Shown: positions 1 to 13,209 of the stretch, piece by piece
Layout: each line of letters opens with the position of its first letter
How positions within the stretch are numbered: position 1 is the stretch's first letter
Source of the DNA: Oscheius sp. JU75
Taxonomy: Eukaryota; Nematoda; Chromadorea; Rhabditida; Rhabditidae
Assembly: GCA_037178855.1 (NCBI GenBank)
Contig: JASJZC010000007.1
Location: forward strand, 4,216,001-4,280,000
Reading direction: 5' to 3'
DNA: 64,000 bases
The notes under the pieces: generated by a model
What the model was told of the DNA's origin: nothing
Seen by the model: only the letters and a program-made list of their open reading frames with translations
Databases searched by the model: none
Position numbers and translations under genes: made by a program

Positions 1-1089
1 ATACTCTCCTTCACTGCAATCTACTGATATTATGTGTAGTCTGTGCATCATTCCGGTTAGTAACTGTCATGTATACCTTTACGAGCACGTGTTATTATTT
101 AGCGGTTATATAATATTAAATCTTATAACTTTTCCTTGTGATGCAATTCGCGGAATGGGAACAGCGGTTTCTACAGAGAGGGCCGCAGCAGGGGTCACTC
201 GGTTTGAGCAGCTGACCCGCTTAGAACAGATTGCGCGGCGAGCCGGGCACGGTATAACTAACCAGAAACACTCAACCCCGCGCGACCGGCCATTTTGCCT
301 CGGCTATTTGGCCAGTTACCCAACCATTTTCGAGTCTGTCTCTTTGTCTTCAGACAATTGCCTGTTACCCAAGATCGATCTTATCCTTGACCCGTTCCTC
401 ATTTGCCTCGGCGCTCTAAATCTTGTGACAGCCTTTTACTATCAGTTAAGCCATCTTTCTCCGGGTCACACCATTTGAATTCTTTGGCGCGAATTGGTGA
501 TTCAAGAGACGGGCTGCGACATTCATAAGCTAACAATAACTAGCACTTTTCTGACTCACTGGAAGTTTGAAACCCTGAAAGAAAATACGACACAAACGTG
601 TTTCTTTTGGGGGATACCATGCAAATTCAAACAGCTGCAGACGGTGCCAGTTCGCGTGCTATCCTTGGATAGCTTTTTCAAAACAGCTGTCCCGCGCACT
701 CTTCTTCTGTATAGCACAGCACTGGTGTAGCTTTCTCAATGTCTTTGAGCGGTCAACAATACTAATGCTGTCGTAGAAGGTAGCTTGTTTATTTGCGCCA
801 GTTTGCCAAAACTATTACCGACACTACCTTGATCAAATATTTGCAGCAGCATGCCTCTCCCTCTTGTTTTGTGGTCGTTCGAGAAGATATTGCCGAATTG
901 GTTGGAAAGTGATAAGAGTGTGTCGAGGTCCTTGCGGCGCTGTCTCTCTGTTTACGGGTAGATCAGCAGTTATGCGTGATCGTACAGGGCCGCTGGTCAT
1001 CTCTTGAGCACCCCAACGAGACCTTAATCCCGCGCGCTGTTAACCAACGCCCTCGGCCATTGTACGCGCAGCTTAGCAGTCCTTTGTTT
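1..1089. other. No supported gene
   Basis: Several open frames exist, the longest about 148 codons on the plus strand starting near base 32. None has a recognisable domain, a convincing splice structure or a poly(A) signal. I see nothing I can assign here; exons of a gene lying to the left of the window are possible. Confidence 0.4.
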
Positions 1090-1722
1090 TCACCTGTGTT
1101 TGTCCCCTCCGGGCTTCTTCTCCCTTTTCAGACTCCTTTCACGCTTCTTTTTTTGTTCTTCCCGAAAGAGGCTGCGAATCTGTTCGGACCAATTTTGACA
1201 CACCACAAGCCCACACTTTGTCGCTAGCATCTCAAGTGGCTCTACCACGGCTCCACTGAACCTGTTGCGTGCAAAAGTGGCGTTTTTAATAATCAATTTT
1301 TTCATTCGCTTTTTTTGCTGACATATTCTGTCCTTTTCATTTTTGGTCGCGAACTTTTTCTTCGCAGCTTTATTAGCTTCACTGGCTTTCCCGTAGAACA
1401 CAAAAGGAACTTCCTTTGAAAGGAAGATTTGGGTTTCCGTTCGACTGCACTTACAGCCTGCAAAAAAGCTGTGATCGTGGTCTAAATCTGACACGTTTCT
1501 CATCCCGAAATTTTCTTTTCAGCTTAATCCTGTCGCATAAATTAGTTCCCGTTGATTGGTTTCGTTGCAGATGAGAGCCGAAATCGTCGTTTCCACAGTT
1601 CCGTGATCTCCGTGTTTCAATTCAAACTTGGAAGCCTTTAACCCAATTTGGCCTGCTGAATTGCCTTCGTTAGCAGAAAAAGCAAAGTAATTTAAGAAGG
1701 AGCTGCAAGAACTCCTTTCCAA
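1090..1722 (-). CDS. Unrecognised ORF pair, possible terminal exons
   Basis: Two consecutive minus-strand open frames cover this stretch. The upstream one (1519-1722) can be entered from an acceptor-like TTCTTGCAG and runs about 60 codons to TGA. The downstream one (1090-1503) is about 137 codons and very Lys/Arg rich, with repeated KKK clusters near its middle and C-terminus. They are in different frames, and no clean donor/acceptor pair joins them. No family is recognised. They may be the last exons of a basic, perhaps nuclear, protein, or chance open frames in low-complexity DNA; I favour neither. Confidence 0.22.
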
Positions 1723-2903
1723 ATAGAGCAGTCTTCCGCCCGCTCTGTCACGCGGTGTTTAATTAAGAAGAACTATTTTCTCACACACTCCAACCAACAA
1801 AAAATACGGATTGAACTCTCACCGGCGCGACACCCCTCATCTTACAATACCTTATCATCTTTTGCTTATCGAGGGTCTGGCGCCGACTCTTTACTTTCAC
1901 ATATAAAGCGTATTTGAAGTGGGTTTCACGAGCTTTATGAAGCCTAGTGCATTCCTGAGACCTAGTCTATGATTTGCGAATTACTTAAGAGGTGGGTTGT
2001 ATTTCACTCCATGCCGGGCGATTTTTGACCAGCTCTTTTTCCTCTTCTTTGCTTAGACCGAAGGTTAAAAACACTTAGTGATCAGATATTTCTTTTTTCA
2101 AAATAAGTCCTTTCTGATTATTAATAGCTTCGGCTAATCCACTATTGGTTTCCTTGGTTTCTGGTCCTAATCCTCGGAACATCGGGTGATCTTGTCGTCT
2201 ATGGATAGGCCGGCACACAACAGCAACCGCTCTCTAAAAGTGGTTCCTTAAGAGCGATAGCTTGTCTTATTCACCTTCAAAACGGCTCGATGACAGGCTT
2301 TTCTGCCATTCGTGTCGTTCTTTTGACACTTTCTGAAAGATTTTGTTCGTTATTAGAAGCCGTCTATTTGCACTTCCTCCTTTGGAACAAACTGAAATCT
2401 GAAACCTTTCATTAAAAAGTTTGTTTCATTTGTGCGTTCATTAAAAAGCGACGATTTCGTTTCTAGAACAAAATCCCGAAAGCAAACTGATTTCCTTGGG
2501 CAAACAACGTTCCTCAATTGGAAATCGAGGGCAAGTCAAACAGCTTGTTGCTTTATGCCTGTTCCTCCGTTTGGATTCAATTTGAACCGCCCACTCATAT
2601 CTTCTTTGGAGTTTTTGGACTCTTCAAAGCTAACACGTGTATCTCGATTCTCCCCTTACTGGTTCCATTTCCATAATCGCTGCTTGTTGCCGTCGTGACT
2701 TGCGTGCTTGTCAAAACAAGAAATCTAACGCCTACCTTAGTTACATCCACAATCACTTTCAAAACAATAGCTTTGTCTGAGAATGATATTCTCAGGAAAT
2801 TATCGAATGTTATTGAATAAGTGCGTCGTTACTCAGCCGCCCCCAGCCATCTTCGATTTTGTTGCCAGCGATAGCTCTTTCTTCGGTGTGAACCGCTCAT
2901 ACC
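1723..2903. other. Intergenic, upstream of syndapin
   Basis: AT-rich with no convincing exon. The last part (roughly 2700-2903) is the likely promoter and 5' UTR of the syndapin gene. A TTTCAG lies inside the first syndapin codons at 2910-2915 and could be a trans-splice acceptor selecting the second Met at 2919. Confidence 0.4.
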
Positions 2904-4818
2904 ATGCATTTCAGCAACATGGCAGCTGACGTAATGGCGCCCGGCTTTTGGGAAATCGGAAGTTACAAGCACAATATCCGTAGAATCAAGGTAATTTTTC
3001 GAGAATGTTAATTAACTGTATCTTTAGGACAGTGTACGTCAATTAGACGAGTATGCAAAGATGACAAAAGAGAGGGCTGAAATTGAAGAACACTATGCTA
3101 GATCACTTCAACAATTTAGTGACAAGTGGAACAACCATGTTGAGAGGTAATGCAGTTGACTTGCATTTTCAATTTAACTGTTTTAGGACTGTTCCTGCGG
3201 GCTCGGTGAAAACTGCGTGGATCAATGTCATCGCCGAGGCAGCAGGTCTGTCTGAGCAGCACGGGCGAGTCAAAGATCGTCTTATCAATGAGGTATCAAG
3301 TTCACTTGTATTTTTGCGGTAAAATGTGTTTAGATTTTCAACACTCTGGCAACCTATCGCAAGGAAAACCATCATATGTCTGCATTCCGTGGCTTGAAAG
3401 AAACACGCGAGATCGAGGAGGCCTTCGAGAAGGTAAGTTCTTGATTCTATGTAATCGGTTTAACAAGCGACAACCCGTTGTCCATGAGGGGCGATTGTGT
3501 ACTTTAAGGGAATTCCAAATGTGTGCTAATGAGATAAGGGGGGACTCGCTTGCGGGCACTGTACATAGTGCGAGAAACTTTCCTGAATTGCGTCTGAAGA
3601 AAGTGTTGCTTTCAGGCTCAAAAGCAATGGAAGAAGCTTCACGACAAAATGGAATCCAACAAGAAGTCGTACTACTCCGCGTGTAGACAGGAGAAGTCCG
3701 CTCAAGTGAATCTGAACAATTGCCAAGCTGATACTTCAGTGTCTGCCGACGGTGCACAGAAATTCCGAGACCGGGTGGACAAGGCAAAGGAGGAAGTGAA
3801 CAAGACACGACAAGGCTATGAAAAGTACCTCAACGAGCTCAGCCAATACAGGTATGATAGATTGCGGTACTTCAAAATTGTTCTTTTAGGACTCCTTACG
3901 TGGAAAGTATGTCCTTTGTTTTTGACAAGTGTCAACAGAATGAGCTCAAAAGAAGCAAGTTCTTCTTAGAAATTGCTGGAAGCACTGAAAGTGTGCTGGT
4001 CGATCTACTAAAAAATCCAAGGTAAGCTATTCCCCGGATCGACAAATAAACTACTTTCAGATTCATTGGGCTGCATAACCAATTGGAGACGACCATTCGA
4101 TCACTCGGAGATGCTTCCATTCAAAACGATCTCAAGCAGTGGTCTGCTCAAAATGGTGTTGAGGCTCCAACTATTTGGCCCACTTTTGAGGTAAATTCGC
4201 TCAACCCGTTTTCACAAAATTCTTCAGGAGTACTCTCCGGAAATGAGAAGCATCGCCCATAGCAAAGGAGGTTCTAAGAACGTAGAAGCTGGCGGTGTTG
4301 TCCTTACCCGTCAGATTGTAAAGTCGGATGATGTTCCAGCACCTGGTCCGGCATCCAGTGCCAACAGCGACCATGGAAAGGGCAGCAGTGACTCGGACAC
4401 GAGCACTTTCGATAGTAGAAAAACTGACAGCAAGTACAATCCAATGGGATCAAAATGGAATGAAGATAACAGAGGTAAGAGAGAATGTCTTTCTCTAAAC
4501 TGAACGTTTTCAGCCTCTCCTGAGTCGCCTCCCCTGTTCACCAACACGCCTGATTCAGCTAAATATGGCGAATTTGACGATTTCCAGGGAACACATGTGG
4601 TGAAATCGAGTGCAACGGTTTTGTATGACTATAATCCCGTGGAAAATGATGAAATTCAACTCAAGAAAGGTATGAGTGATCTTTCTAGACGGCGAAACCA
4701 GCGATTTTAAGGTGAGACTATCGAGCTTTTGTCGGAACCCGATTCACTTGGATGGTGCACGGGAAGAAGAAATGGAGAGGTGGGACTGTTCCCTGCCAGC
4801 TACGTACAAGTAATCTAG
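2904..4818 (+). CDS. sdpn-1: Syndapin/PACSIN: F-BAR and SH3 protein
   Basis: Ten exons (2904-2990, 3028-3146, 3187-3292, 3334-3432, 3616-3851, 3890-4021, 4061-4190, 4228-4474, 4514-4669, 4712-4818) join in phase to about 472 aa. The first ~290 residues are an F-BAR domain, beginning with the syndapin signature FWEIGSYK and continuing with AWINVIAEA and the conserved WPTFEEYSPEMRSI segment that closes the F-BAR region. A Ser/Asp-rich linker of ~90 residues follows, and the C-terminus is an SH3 domain (ALYDY-type YDYNP, GWCTGRR, GLFPASYV). PACSINs bend membranes during endocytosis and bind dynamin and N-WASP through SH3. The last intron uses a TTTTAAG acceptor ending at 4711. The start may be Met 2904 or Met 2919. 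The gene is convergent with the HAD gene, the stop codons being about 90 nt apart. Confidence 0.93.
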
Positions 4819-4907
4819 AGATCCAGAAGAAAACAACCAGATTATTCCATGTTGCCTTGTGCTATCGCAGTGTCATGGAGGAATACATTTTTAGTTACAA
4901 ATGAATT

Positions 4908-6127
4908 TTAACCGTGTCTGTTAGATGTTGCTCTTCTGACAGCCGAAGAGGGAAACAAGCTCTCCTACATGGTCCAGCTAGACATTGTACCATTTACTTT
5001 TGTTTTAAAGATACTCACCAAAATATCAGCGTGTGGTTCAAGATACTCCCTGCTTCCAACTCCGGATAATACTCCAACTCCTGCTCGAAGACCGGCCGAT
5101 CGAGCTAGACCAAGATCTGCGACCGTGTCTCCCACCATGATGGCATCCTACAAGCTTTGCATTTTGGCTTGATTTTATTTTTGTACTTCTGGATCGACTT
5201 GAAGGTTTTTACAAATGGCCAATGCGTTGTGTGGATGAGGTTTCGGCATGCTACCCAAATCGTCGCCGCACATAATATCGTCAACCAGACCTTCGACTCC
5301 AGTCTGTCTTAGCATCATCACAGTACTGTCTCTGAAAGTAACTTTCAATAGTCTAGATTGTATAAATTACCTGTTGTCGGCAGTACAAATAGCAATTTTA
5401 ACGTAGGCTCTTTTGAGATCGACGAACAGTTTGTGTAGGTGCTGCAACTCCCTTAGCGATTGTGTACTTCTCTTAAAGCTTTCTCTTATGCAACTGTCGA
5501 CTAAAGCTTCGGCCTGAAAACCTATGTCTATATCATTCAAACCAAGTCTTTACGATATGTGTAGGTACTTCTTTCTTGTCCAGAAGTGATGTCAGTGTGT
5601 TCCTGATCTGACCCATGGTACCTTCGGCGAGCAGGCCCGGTCCGACCTGATATCATTGTTGTGAAAACGGAAAGAACATTTTATACCTTTCGTTGAACGG
5701 GACAGAACCCCAGCAATTGATAAACTTCACTTTCGATTGACAGTCCAGTTCCTTGTTTCAAGCTGCAGAATGAAGTGCAAAAGATTACGATCTACTTTTA
5801 CCTTTGAGCGGTTGACATTGCCCAAGGAATCCACATTTCATGGAAACAAATAAGTGTTCCGTCCTTGTCAAAAATCACCAATTTTGGCTTATCCATAACG
5901 CTTAGTTTGTAAGCAGGCTGGTAGGTGGTAGGCACATCAAAATGCTTAGCTGGGATGACATTGGCAGCAGAGGCGACCGCTCGACCAGCAGTTTTTTGAA
6001 CACGGAAAGTGTTCAATGCTGAGCATAATTGTAAGAAAACCATAAAATCTATACCAATGTCCGCCTGGCGAAAGAGTTTGAGCGTCGATCTCATGTTCTG
6101 TTCGTCCTCAGGAGTTACCCTAAACAT
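4908..6127 (-). CDS. HAD-superfamily phosphatase
   Basis: Spliced on the minus strand to roughly 240 aa. The catalytic loop is plain: VIFDKDGTLICFH, the DxDGT motif I with nucleophile and acid/base Asp. Motif II Thr is probably in KIAICTADN. The C-terminal MVGDTVADLGLARSAG provides motif IV (GDTVxD), preceded by the Lys-containing GSMPKPHP. This is the nematode/protist FDKDGTL...MW.PW subgroup of small-molecule phosphatases; the substrate is unknown. A short basic stretch with VTPEDEQNMRST precedes the domain and could be part of a mitochondrial presequence. The true 5' exon is uncertain: Met at 6127 is used because the upstream open frame does not join in phase. The C-terminal exon boundary (stop near 4908 or 4921) is also uncertain. 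Confidence 0.85.
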
Positions 6128-6529
6128 GATTTTTAATTGTAAGCAAAAAATAGTTGGATAGAGCCTGCTCTCAGACAAAAGCAATACAGGATTTCACGAA
6201 ATTTAAGAGGAAGTAGCGGAAAACTGCAGCAGCAAAGGTGTGAAGGGAGCTGTACCTGATTAGCTTCCACCTTTGGCTTTTGTTTAAAAAAGGAGAAGGT
6301 CAGCGAAGACAACTGTGAAACTTTACGGTTTGAAGAAGACACTGAAAGGGGAGGGGCAGACAGAAATCGCGCATGTTCATGTTCCTTTTTAACAAGTTCA
6401 CGTGAAGTTTCAACAGCAGCCCGGAAGAATCAACACGACGGAACTGACTGTGCGATCTTTTGTGTCCGACCTTCTAGATCAACCCACAAGGATGTTTTGA
6501 CGAACCTGATCAGATAAAGGTCTATCTGT

Positions 6530-7010
6530 CTATGACAAGCTGGTGGGTCTCATAGACCAGCGCTTACCATGTCTGGAAGAAAGACATCTTGACAGATTCT
6601 GACTATATGTTCTGGCCGGGAGAGATAGTAGTTTTCTGGAACTGAACCTCTTTATGTACCGAAGATATGGCCGCTTACGTAGCATCACCTGCTGATGAAG
6701 CGTTGAAAGCCCTCTAGCTATCACTAAAAATAGTGGGTTTTTCTTCAGAATGAAGGTCAACGTCCTGGACAAAGTATTCGTTTTTGTGCAGAATGTGCTC
6801 AAAGCACCAAGATAGTATGGTTCTGGCAGAATTCAACTTCGATAAACTGCGATTGTCTGTCTGATGTAAGATTCAATCCATTTTGGTATTCGACCATGTA
6901 GCATCTCAGTCCCAGTTTCTGCAGGTTCCAACTTTTTAGATAATCACGTCCTCCAAACACCAATTTGCGCAATTTGCCATTTATCAATATCAACATCAAC
7001 AACGGCATGC
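6530..7010 (-). CDS. Possible small multi-exon gene, unrecognised
   Basis: A minus-strand ATG near 7002 opens MHAVVDVDIDKWQIAQI and can splice over a 45-nt intron into a further ~28 protein-like codons. Beyond that, stretches such as ILSWCFEHILHKNEYF and HIVRICQDVFLPDM in other frames look like coding sequence, but I could not link them with canonical introns. No family is recognised. It could be a real short gene, a degenerate one or chance; transcripts would settle it. It lies upstream of the HAD gene on the same strand. Confidence 0.28.
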
Positions 7011-7428
7011 ATTGTGAAAGTGATTCATTTTGCTCTCGCGAGCCTTTTTCTCAATTTATGGTGGTACTTTACACCTCATAGGCGACCCCCGAAAAGATGC
7101 GGAGAACATCGTTTCAGCTTCGTCTGCGTCTCTCCATAAACAGCATATCTGTTTCCTCTAACCATCTGCGTCGTGTCTTTCTGCGTGTTATAACTAGGTA
7201 TCTGCTGGAAACTGTAGCTTTGTTATTTTCATGCAACTTTCCTGTTGATATTCGTAACCTGCGCTACTTTGTGTGTTTGAATCCCTATAGATGGCACTGT
7301 CTCTTTGGAAGTTTAGGACTAAAAAGAACTTTTGTGTAGTAGTGCGCGCTCTCAGACATAATGTTTGCCTGCGGAGGAATTCCTAGCGCGCTGCGGTCCA
7401 CTATGATAATTGTTGGAGCGGGCTGAGA

Positions 7429-7478
7429 GCGCTCCGCTATTGGTCAATTGGGCGCGTCGACCAATCAGCGAGGAGCGC
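7429..7478. promoter_or_regulatory. CCAAT-box dyad upstream of histone H3.3
   Basis: An imperfect inverted repeat has arms at about 7429-7445 and 7459-7478, each carrying a CCAAT motif (ATTGGTC on one side, GACCAATCAGCG on the other) and GCGCTCC/GGAGCGC flanks, around a GC-rich core. It lies ~600 bp upstream of the H3.3 start. Paired CCAAT boxes are common in histone promoters (NF-Y); assignment to this gene rests on position. Confidence 0.5.
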
Positions 7479-8073
7479 CGCAGGTGCTGAGGGAGATGTC
7501 TGAAAGTAGAGTTTTCCTCAAAAGTGTTAATAACTCGATTTGGAGATGACCAAGTAATGCCAAATTCATTCCTCCCGGGTAAAAAACCGCGACCTCTCAG
7601 ATAAAAATAGTTACGACTTTTCGCAGTCCCTAATTACAAAGTGACATTTACGCTTTTTCGGATTCTGTTGGCTTGTGTTTATTGATCCGCGTCGCAGTGC
7701 CGCTTCGCACAGACGCACTAGGTCAGTCTTCAACCACCATTACATTGATGCGGTTGTCTAGTTATTCTTCTCTGCATACCATATTGCTTTTCTCTTATAC
7801 AAAAATTTCCATCAAACTTATTGATTTTTCGAGTTTTGGTGAACATGCTCATGCTAAACAGCTAAAAGTTAGTTTCTATTCTTTCTATATTCTTTCACAA
7901 GGTTTTCGTAATAGACTCGCTTTTGATTATCGATTGGACTGGATCAATAGAGACTTCGCATCACGTGCTGCACATTTCATAACCCCTTTTACTTTTTCCA
8001 AAACATTGCAGTCTTCCACTTTTTTCTTTTATCAACTCAACCTCACACTTATTTTCAGTAATTATCTTGTGAA

Positions 8074-8599
<526 letters not shown>

Positions 8600-8722
8600 G
8601 CAGCTCGGTTAACTGATTTCCACTCAATCCCAATGTATTCGCCTAATATGCATCTCCTGTAACCCAACGAGACGGCTTTCTCATGTACTCTTTGATTGTA
8701 TTTACTCAACCACAATACATCC

Positions 8723-8728
8723 AATAAA
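8723..8728 (+). terminator. Poly(A) signal of H3.3
   Basis: AATAAA about 125 nt after the H3.3 stop codon, followed by a T-rich stretch. This is consistent with a polyadenylated variant histone mRNA. Confidence 0.7.
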
Positions 8729-8992
8729 CCTCATATGTTATCGAAACTGTTTTTTTCATTTGGCAACAACTGATCAGCTTGGAGAGACAACCAAACCCAA
8801 CTATTTATTCCACAAAGATTTTGAGATCCAGAAAAGAAAGTGTATGGGGATAGACTTGGAGATCTTAGGGAAAATCACAGGGATTTTATACGACTACGGG
8901 CAAGATTTAGAAAGACAACCATCGGGGAATGAAAGAACCCTAAAATGTAATTGAAAGTCCGACATAGATCTGATAAACAATTGCTACATATT

Positions 8993-10448
8993 CTAAGAGC
9001 TTTCGACAGTAGCGGTCGATATAGTTGGAGGAGCTTCTACCGCTGTATTTGCCAATTGCAAAGGTAGGACAGAAGATTCTTTGCTATCAGAAGCGACTTC
9101 ACTGTTCTTTGCGTGATCAGCCGCTTCAGTTTCTACCGGCTTAACGGAATTGTCAGTTTCTGGCACCATCTCCTTAGATTCTGCGGTGTTTTCAGTTCTT
9201 TTGTCCACGATGTCAGCAGTTTTTGGCTCTACAGGAGGAGTCTCATGAACCAAGGGAGTTTTGGCTTGAATTGTTGGATGCGAAGTAGCCATTTTCTTCT
9301 CAGCTTTCTTCTTGGAGACTCCGTTTGGACGTGGAATGAAAGTAAACTTGATTCCCTCGTGAATACCGTTGACCGTATCAGCCGGTATAGTTTTTCTAAA
9401 TTGAGACTGATTCAAAACAGAAATGTTTACCTTTGATTTTTGTTGGAAAAGATTTTGTACGGAAGAGCTTTCTTGGCATGAAGAACGTTGTTTTTGATTC
9501 GAGGCTGGGATGCCTTCGTCACCCCTCCAGAGCTCTTATTGCTTCTAGATCCAGAAGTGTGGCGGGCTACCTGAGCCGAAGTTTGAGTGTTTCGACTGGC
9601 TGCGTTTTTCATCGAATATTTATTGTTGATGAGTTGCTCGCTCTTAAGATTTACAAATGAACAAACTCATGACCGAAATACCTTTGCAGTTTTCTTCGCT
9701 GTTTCAGAAAACACGCTGTCGATGATGGATACGATCTTGGCTTTGGCCCGTTCCTCTTCCTGCTTTTGCTCAGTAGTCATGGGCTGCTCTTTCGCTTTCA
9801 CAGCCTGCAACATGTTTTGGCTTCAAAATGTGCTCCTATACCTTGGGCTTCGATTTTGCTGAAGGTCTGCTCCGTTTTCTTCCACCAGGTTCTTCCCGAC
9901 GGAGCAAGTGGGCAAAATCATGCAGAGGGTCAATATCGTATTTGTCCTAAACAGACTTCTTTGCAAAACGAATCCTGTAAAAACCAACACTCATGTCCAT
10001 TTCGATGCATCCCTTGTACCAATGGTCTCCTTTTTCGTCCAACAGATTGCACAAGGCTTTCCGCACTTCCATAGCTCGTTGTACTTCTTTTTTCACTATT
10101 TGAACTCGTTTTCGTAAAGCATCTGTCTGCTAAAACGATTAAAATTGTAAAACTTCCAAGAGACAACTGACCGCTTCTATTGCGTCAAACTTTTCTTGTA
10201 GAAGAAGTTGTTTTATTCTATAGCGTTCCGATTTAGGTGATATTGAACGCTCTATCCGGGAATATATAACTTTTCTTGAAGGTCCAGGCTGAAAATTACT
10301 TCATTAAGGAAAAACAATAGTTGCATTGCTCGACAACAGATCTTATTCCATATATGACTAGTTTTGAGTGAAAGGTTGAAGTATGTTTCAACTGTCGTTT
10401 CCATCCCACCTGGCTATGTTGGTATGTTGAAACTATAGGTTCCGCCAT
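8993..10448 (-). CDS. Unrecognised coiled-coil, highly charged protein
   Basis: The ATG at 10448 opens MAEPIVSTYQHSQ and splices through exons that keep phase. A ~60-residue segment predicted to be helical/coiled-coil follows (RIKQLLLQEKFDAIEA, then TDALRKRVQIVKKEVQRAME). Next come FYRIRFAKKYDIDPLHDFA, a basic RKRSRPSAKSKPK cluster, a helix with AKIVSIIDSVFSETAKK, and a Ser/Thr/Lys-rich region. The last exon is acidic and Glu/Val/Pro-rich, ending TATVESS. The arrangement (N-terminal coiled coil followed by nuclear-localisation-like basic runs) suggests a nuclear chromatin or scaffold protein, loosely like TFPT/TBRG1-type INO80 subunits, but the similarity is too weak to name it. It lies convergent with H3.3. 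Confidence is good that it is a gene and poor on its function. Confidence 0.7.
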
Positions 10449-11596
10449 TTTTCTGCATCTACTTCATTCCTGCGTCTCCCTCCTTTACAACAGTATCATT
10501 GGAAATCAAAAGAACGGACTAGGTAGAAACTGCGCCGTGGATAATGTTCTTGACAGGATGCCACGCGTCGCGGCACGCGTGCGGCTGTTTAAACAAGCAT
10601 TACCACAATCGGCAACCCAATTGCTAATCTTGGTAGTTTGCAAGAAAAGAATCTTAAGATTTCTGAAATTTTGGGTTTTAAATTTTGTCTCATTTGTTAA
10701 CCATTTGCCACACAAAACTTTTTCTAGCAAGATCACTAATCTGACCTTCTTGAGAAAATAGCTGTCGTGACCCAGTTCTTCTGTTCTTCTTTATGCGACC
10801 TTAATTATACACATGAGGTCAGTTAACTAAAAGGTTAACGATCGAACACCGGCCATTGTCAGTGGCTTTTGTATTCAAATCAGTTTCGTCGCCTCGTTCG
10901 CGCGAAACCCTCCATTTGCATAAAAACCTGTCATTGATCTTTCCCCATTTGAGCGACTGGAAACAGTTTGTCAGATACCCTATTTCGTCAGTCTGGTCAT
11001 AAGCCTAGATTTCACCCGTAGTAATACTTTTAATTTTATTATCTTCTCATCTTTCTCTCACTGAAGTGCTCTCCATTATGCAATACTGGAATGAAGTGCT
11101 TTGTGTCTGTTCCATCCGAATGGGTTCTTTTGAACGGACGCGCGGAAATGTCAGTTTTATTCTGACACATCTGGACCTCTGCCCAACACACTCGGCCAGT
11201 GACTAACTGCTCCTTACGCAAGCAACAAAAATCTAATCAGCACCCTCGCCCAGTCACAACCAGCGAACAGCATCTCCGATACTCTTTTTCTTAAAGAGCT
11301 GGATATGCTGCATCTCCGGATTGTTTGCATTATTTGATAGACCCGTCTCAGATAGCATCTCCTCGCGACCACCCTTGCGTCAAACCTTTACTGTTCTTGT
11401 CCGCTCAGCGCACCTGCTGACTCATGGTCTCTCCTAATGCATCATACCCGCAAAAAACTGTCTCGCAGGACCTTCCACGTATTCTCAAATAACGGCACGG
11501 ACCGCACCTGTTTCTTCCGGCTTTCTTTCTCTCTGACCCATCTTTTTCTCAAGTGTAATACTTTTTTCTCAGGCGGGCACCCTCTCCTCGCCTAGC
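10449..11596. other. Intergenic between divergent genes
   Basis: Contains only short open frames that read as noise. It should hold the promoters of the minus-strand coiled-coil gene and the plus-strand SEM-5 gene. A T/C-rich stretch ending TTTTCTCAG at 11564-11572, 24 nt upstream of the SEM-5 ATG, looks like a trans-splice acceptor. Confidence 0.45.
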
Positions 11597-12550
<954 letters not shown>

Positions 12551-13209
12551 TCCAGTGTTATCTAGTTAGTTGCGACTCTTAATAACTCTGACGTAGACCG
12601 TCTACTCTGCCAAATGTCAGTATTTCATCCAAATTCCAGTCATTCTTCTTCCAAAACTGCTCACACTGGTTGCTCTTAAACATTTATTATATGACCTTCA
12701 GAATTAGAAGTTGTATTCTTATTTGCCCCCCTTGGCCCCCAAAGTTAGGCTCCCATACGTGTCATTTAAGGAAAGGCTGCTCAAAAACTACTTACTGCCT
12801 TTCCTAGTCAACATCCAGTGATTGTTGCTCTTACTCAGTGTGATCAAAATTTTGTCTTTGAGGGTCTTCCAAATTTCTCCACGATTATCTCATCTTTGTA
12901 TTCTGGTTACTTGCCAACAGTTATGCTAGTATTAATAAAAACTTATTTCTTTTCTTGGCGGCCAATATGTAGTTGTTAGATCAATTGATACTGATGCGAT
13001 AGAAGTGCAAGAATAGAGAACAACTAACAACTGCCTTCTCTGGAGTGTGGCGATCTAAATGGAAAGCAATTTCGTTGAAAAGTCATCCTATGCTTTCGCC
13101 CGCAGCGATCAATGTGTTCTCAAGTGGCCTGCCCTATCGTAATCCATAGCTCGAACATCCCGAACACCGTTCCTTCACACCTTTGTTCTCACATGTATGG
13201 ATGTTTCAG
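12551..13209. other. Intergenic, SEM-5 to sideroflexin
   Basis: Holds the SEM-5 3' UTR and the sideroflexin promoter. An AATAAA lies near 12935. No exon-like sequence was seen. The bases just before the sideroflexin ATG are TGTTTCAG, a likely trans-splice acceptor directly abutting the start codon. Confidence 0.45.
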
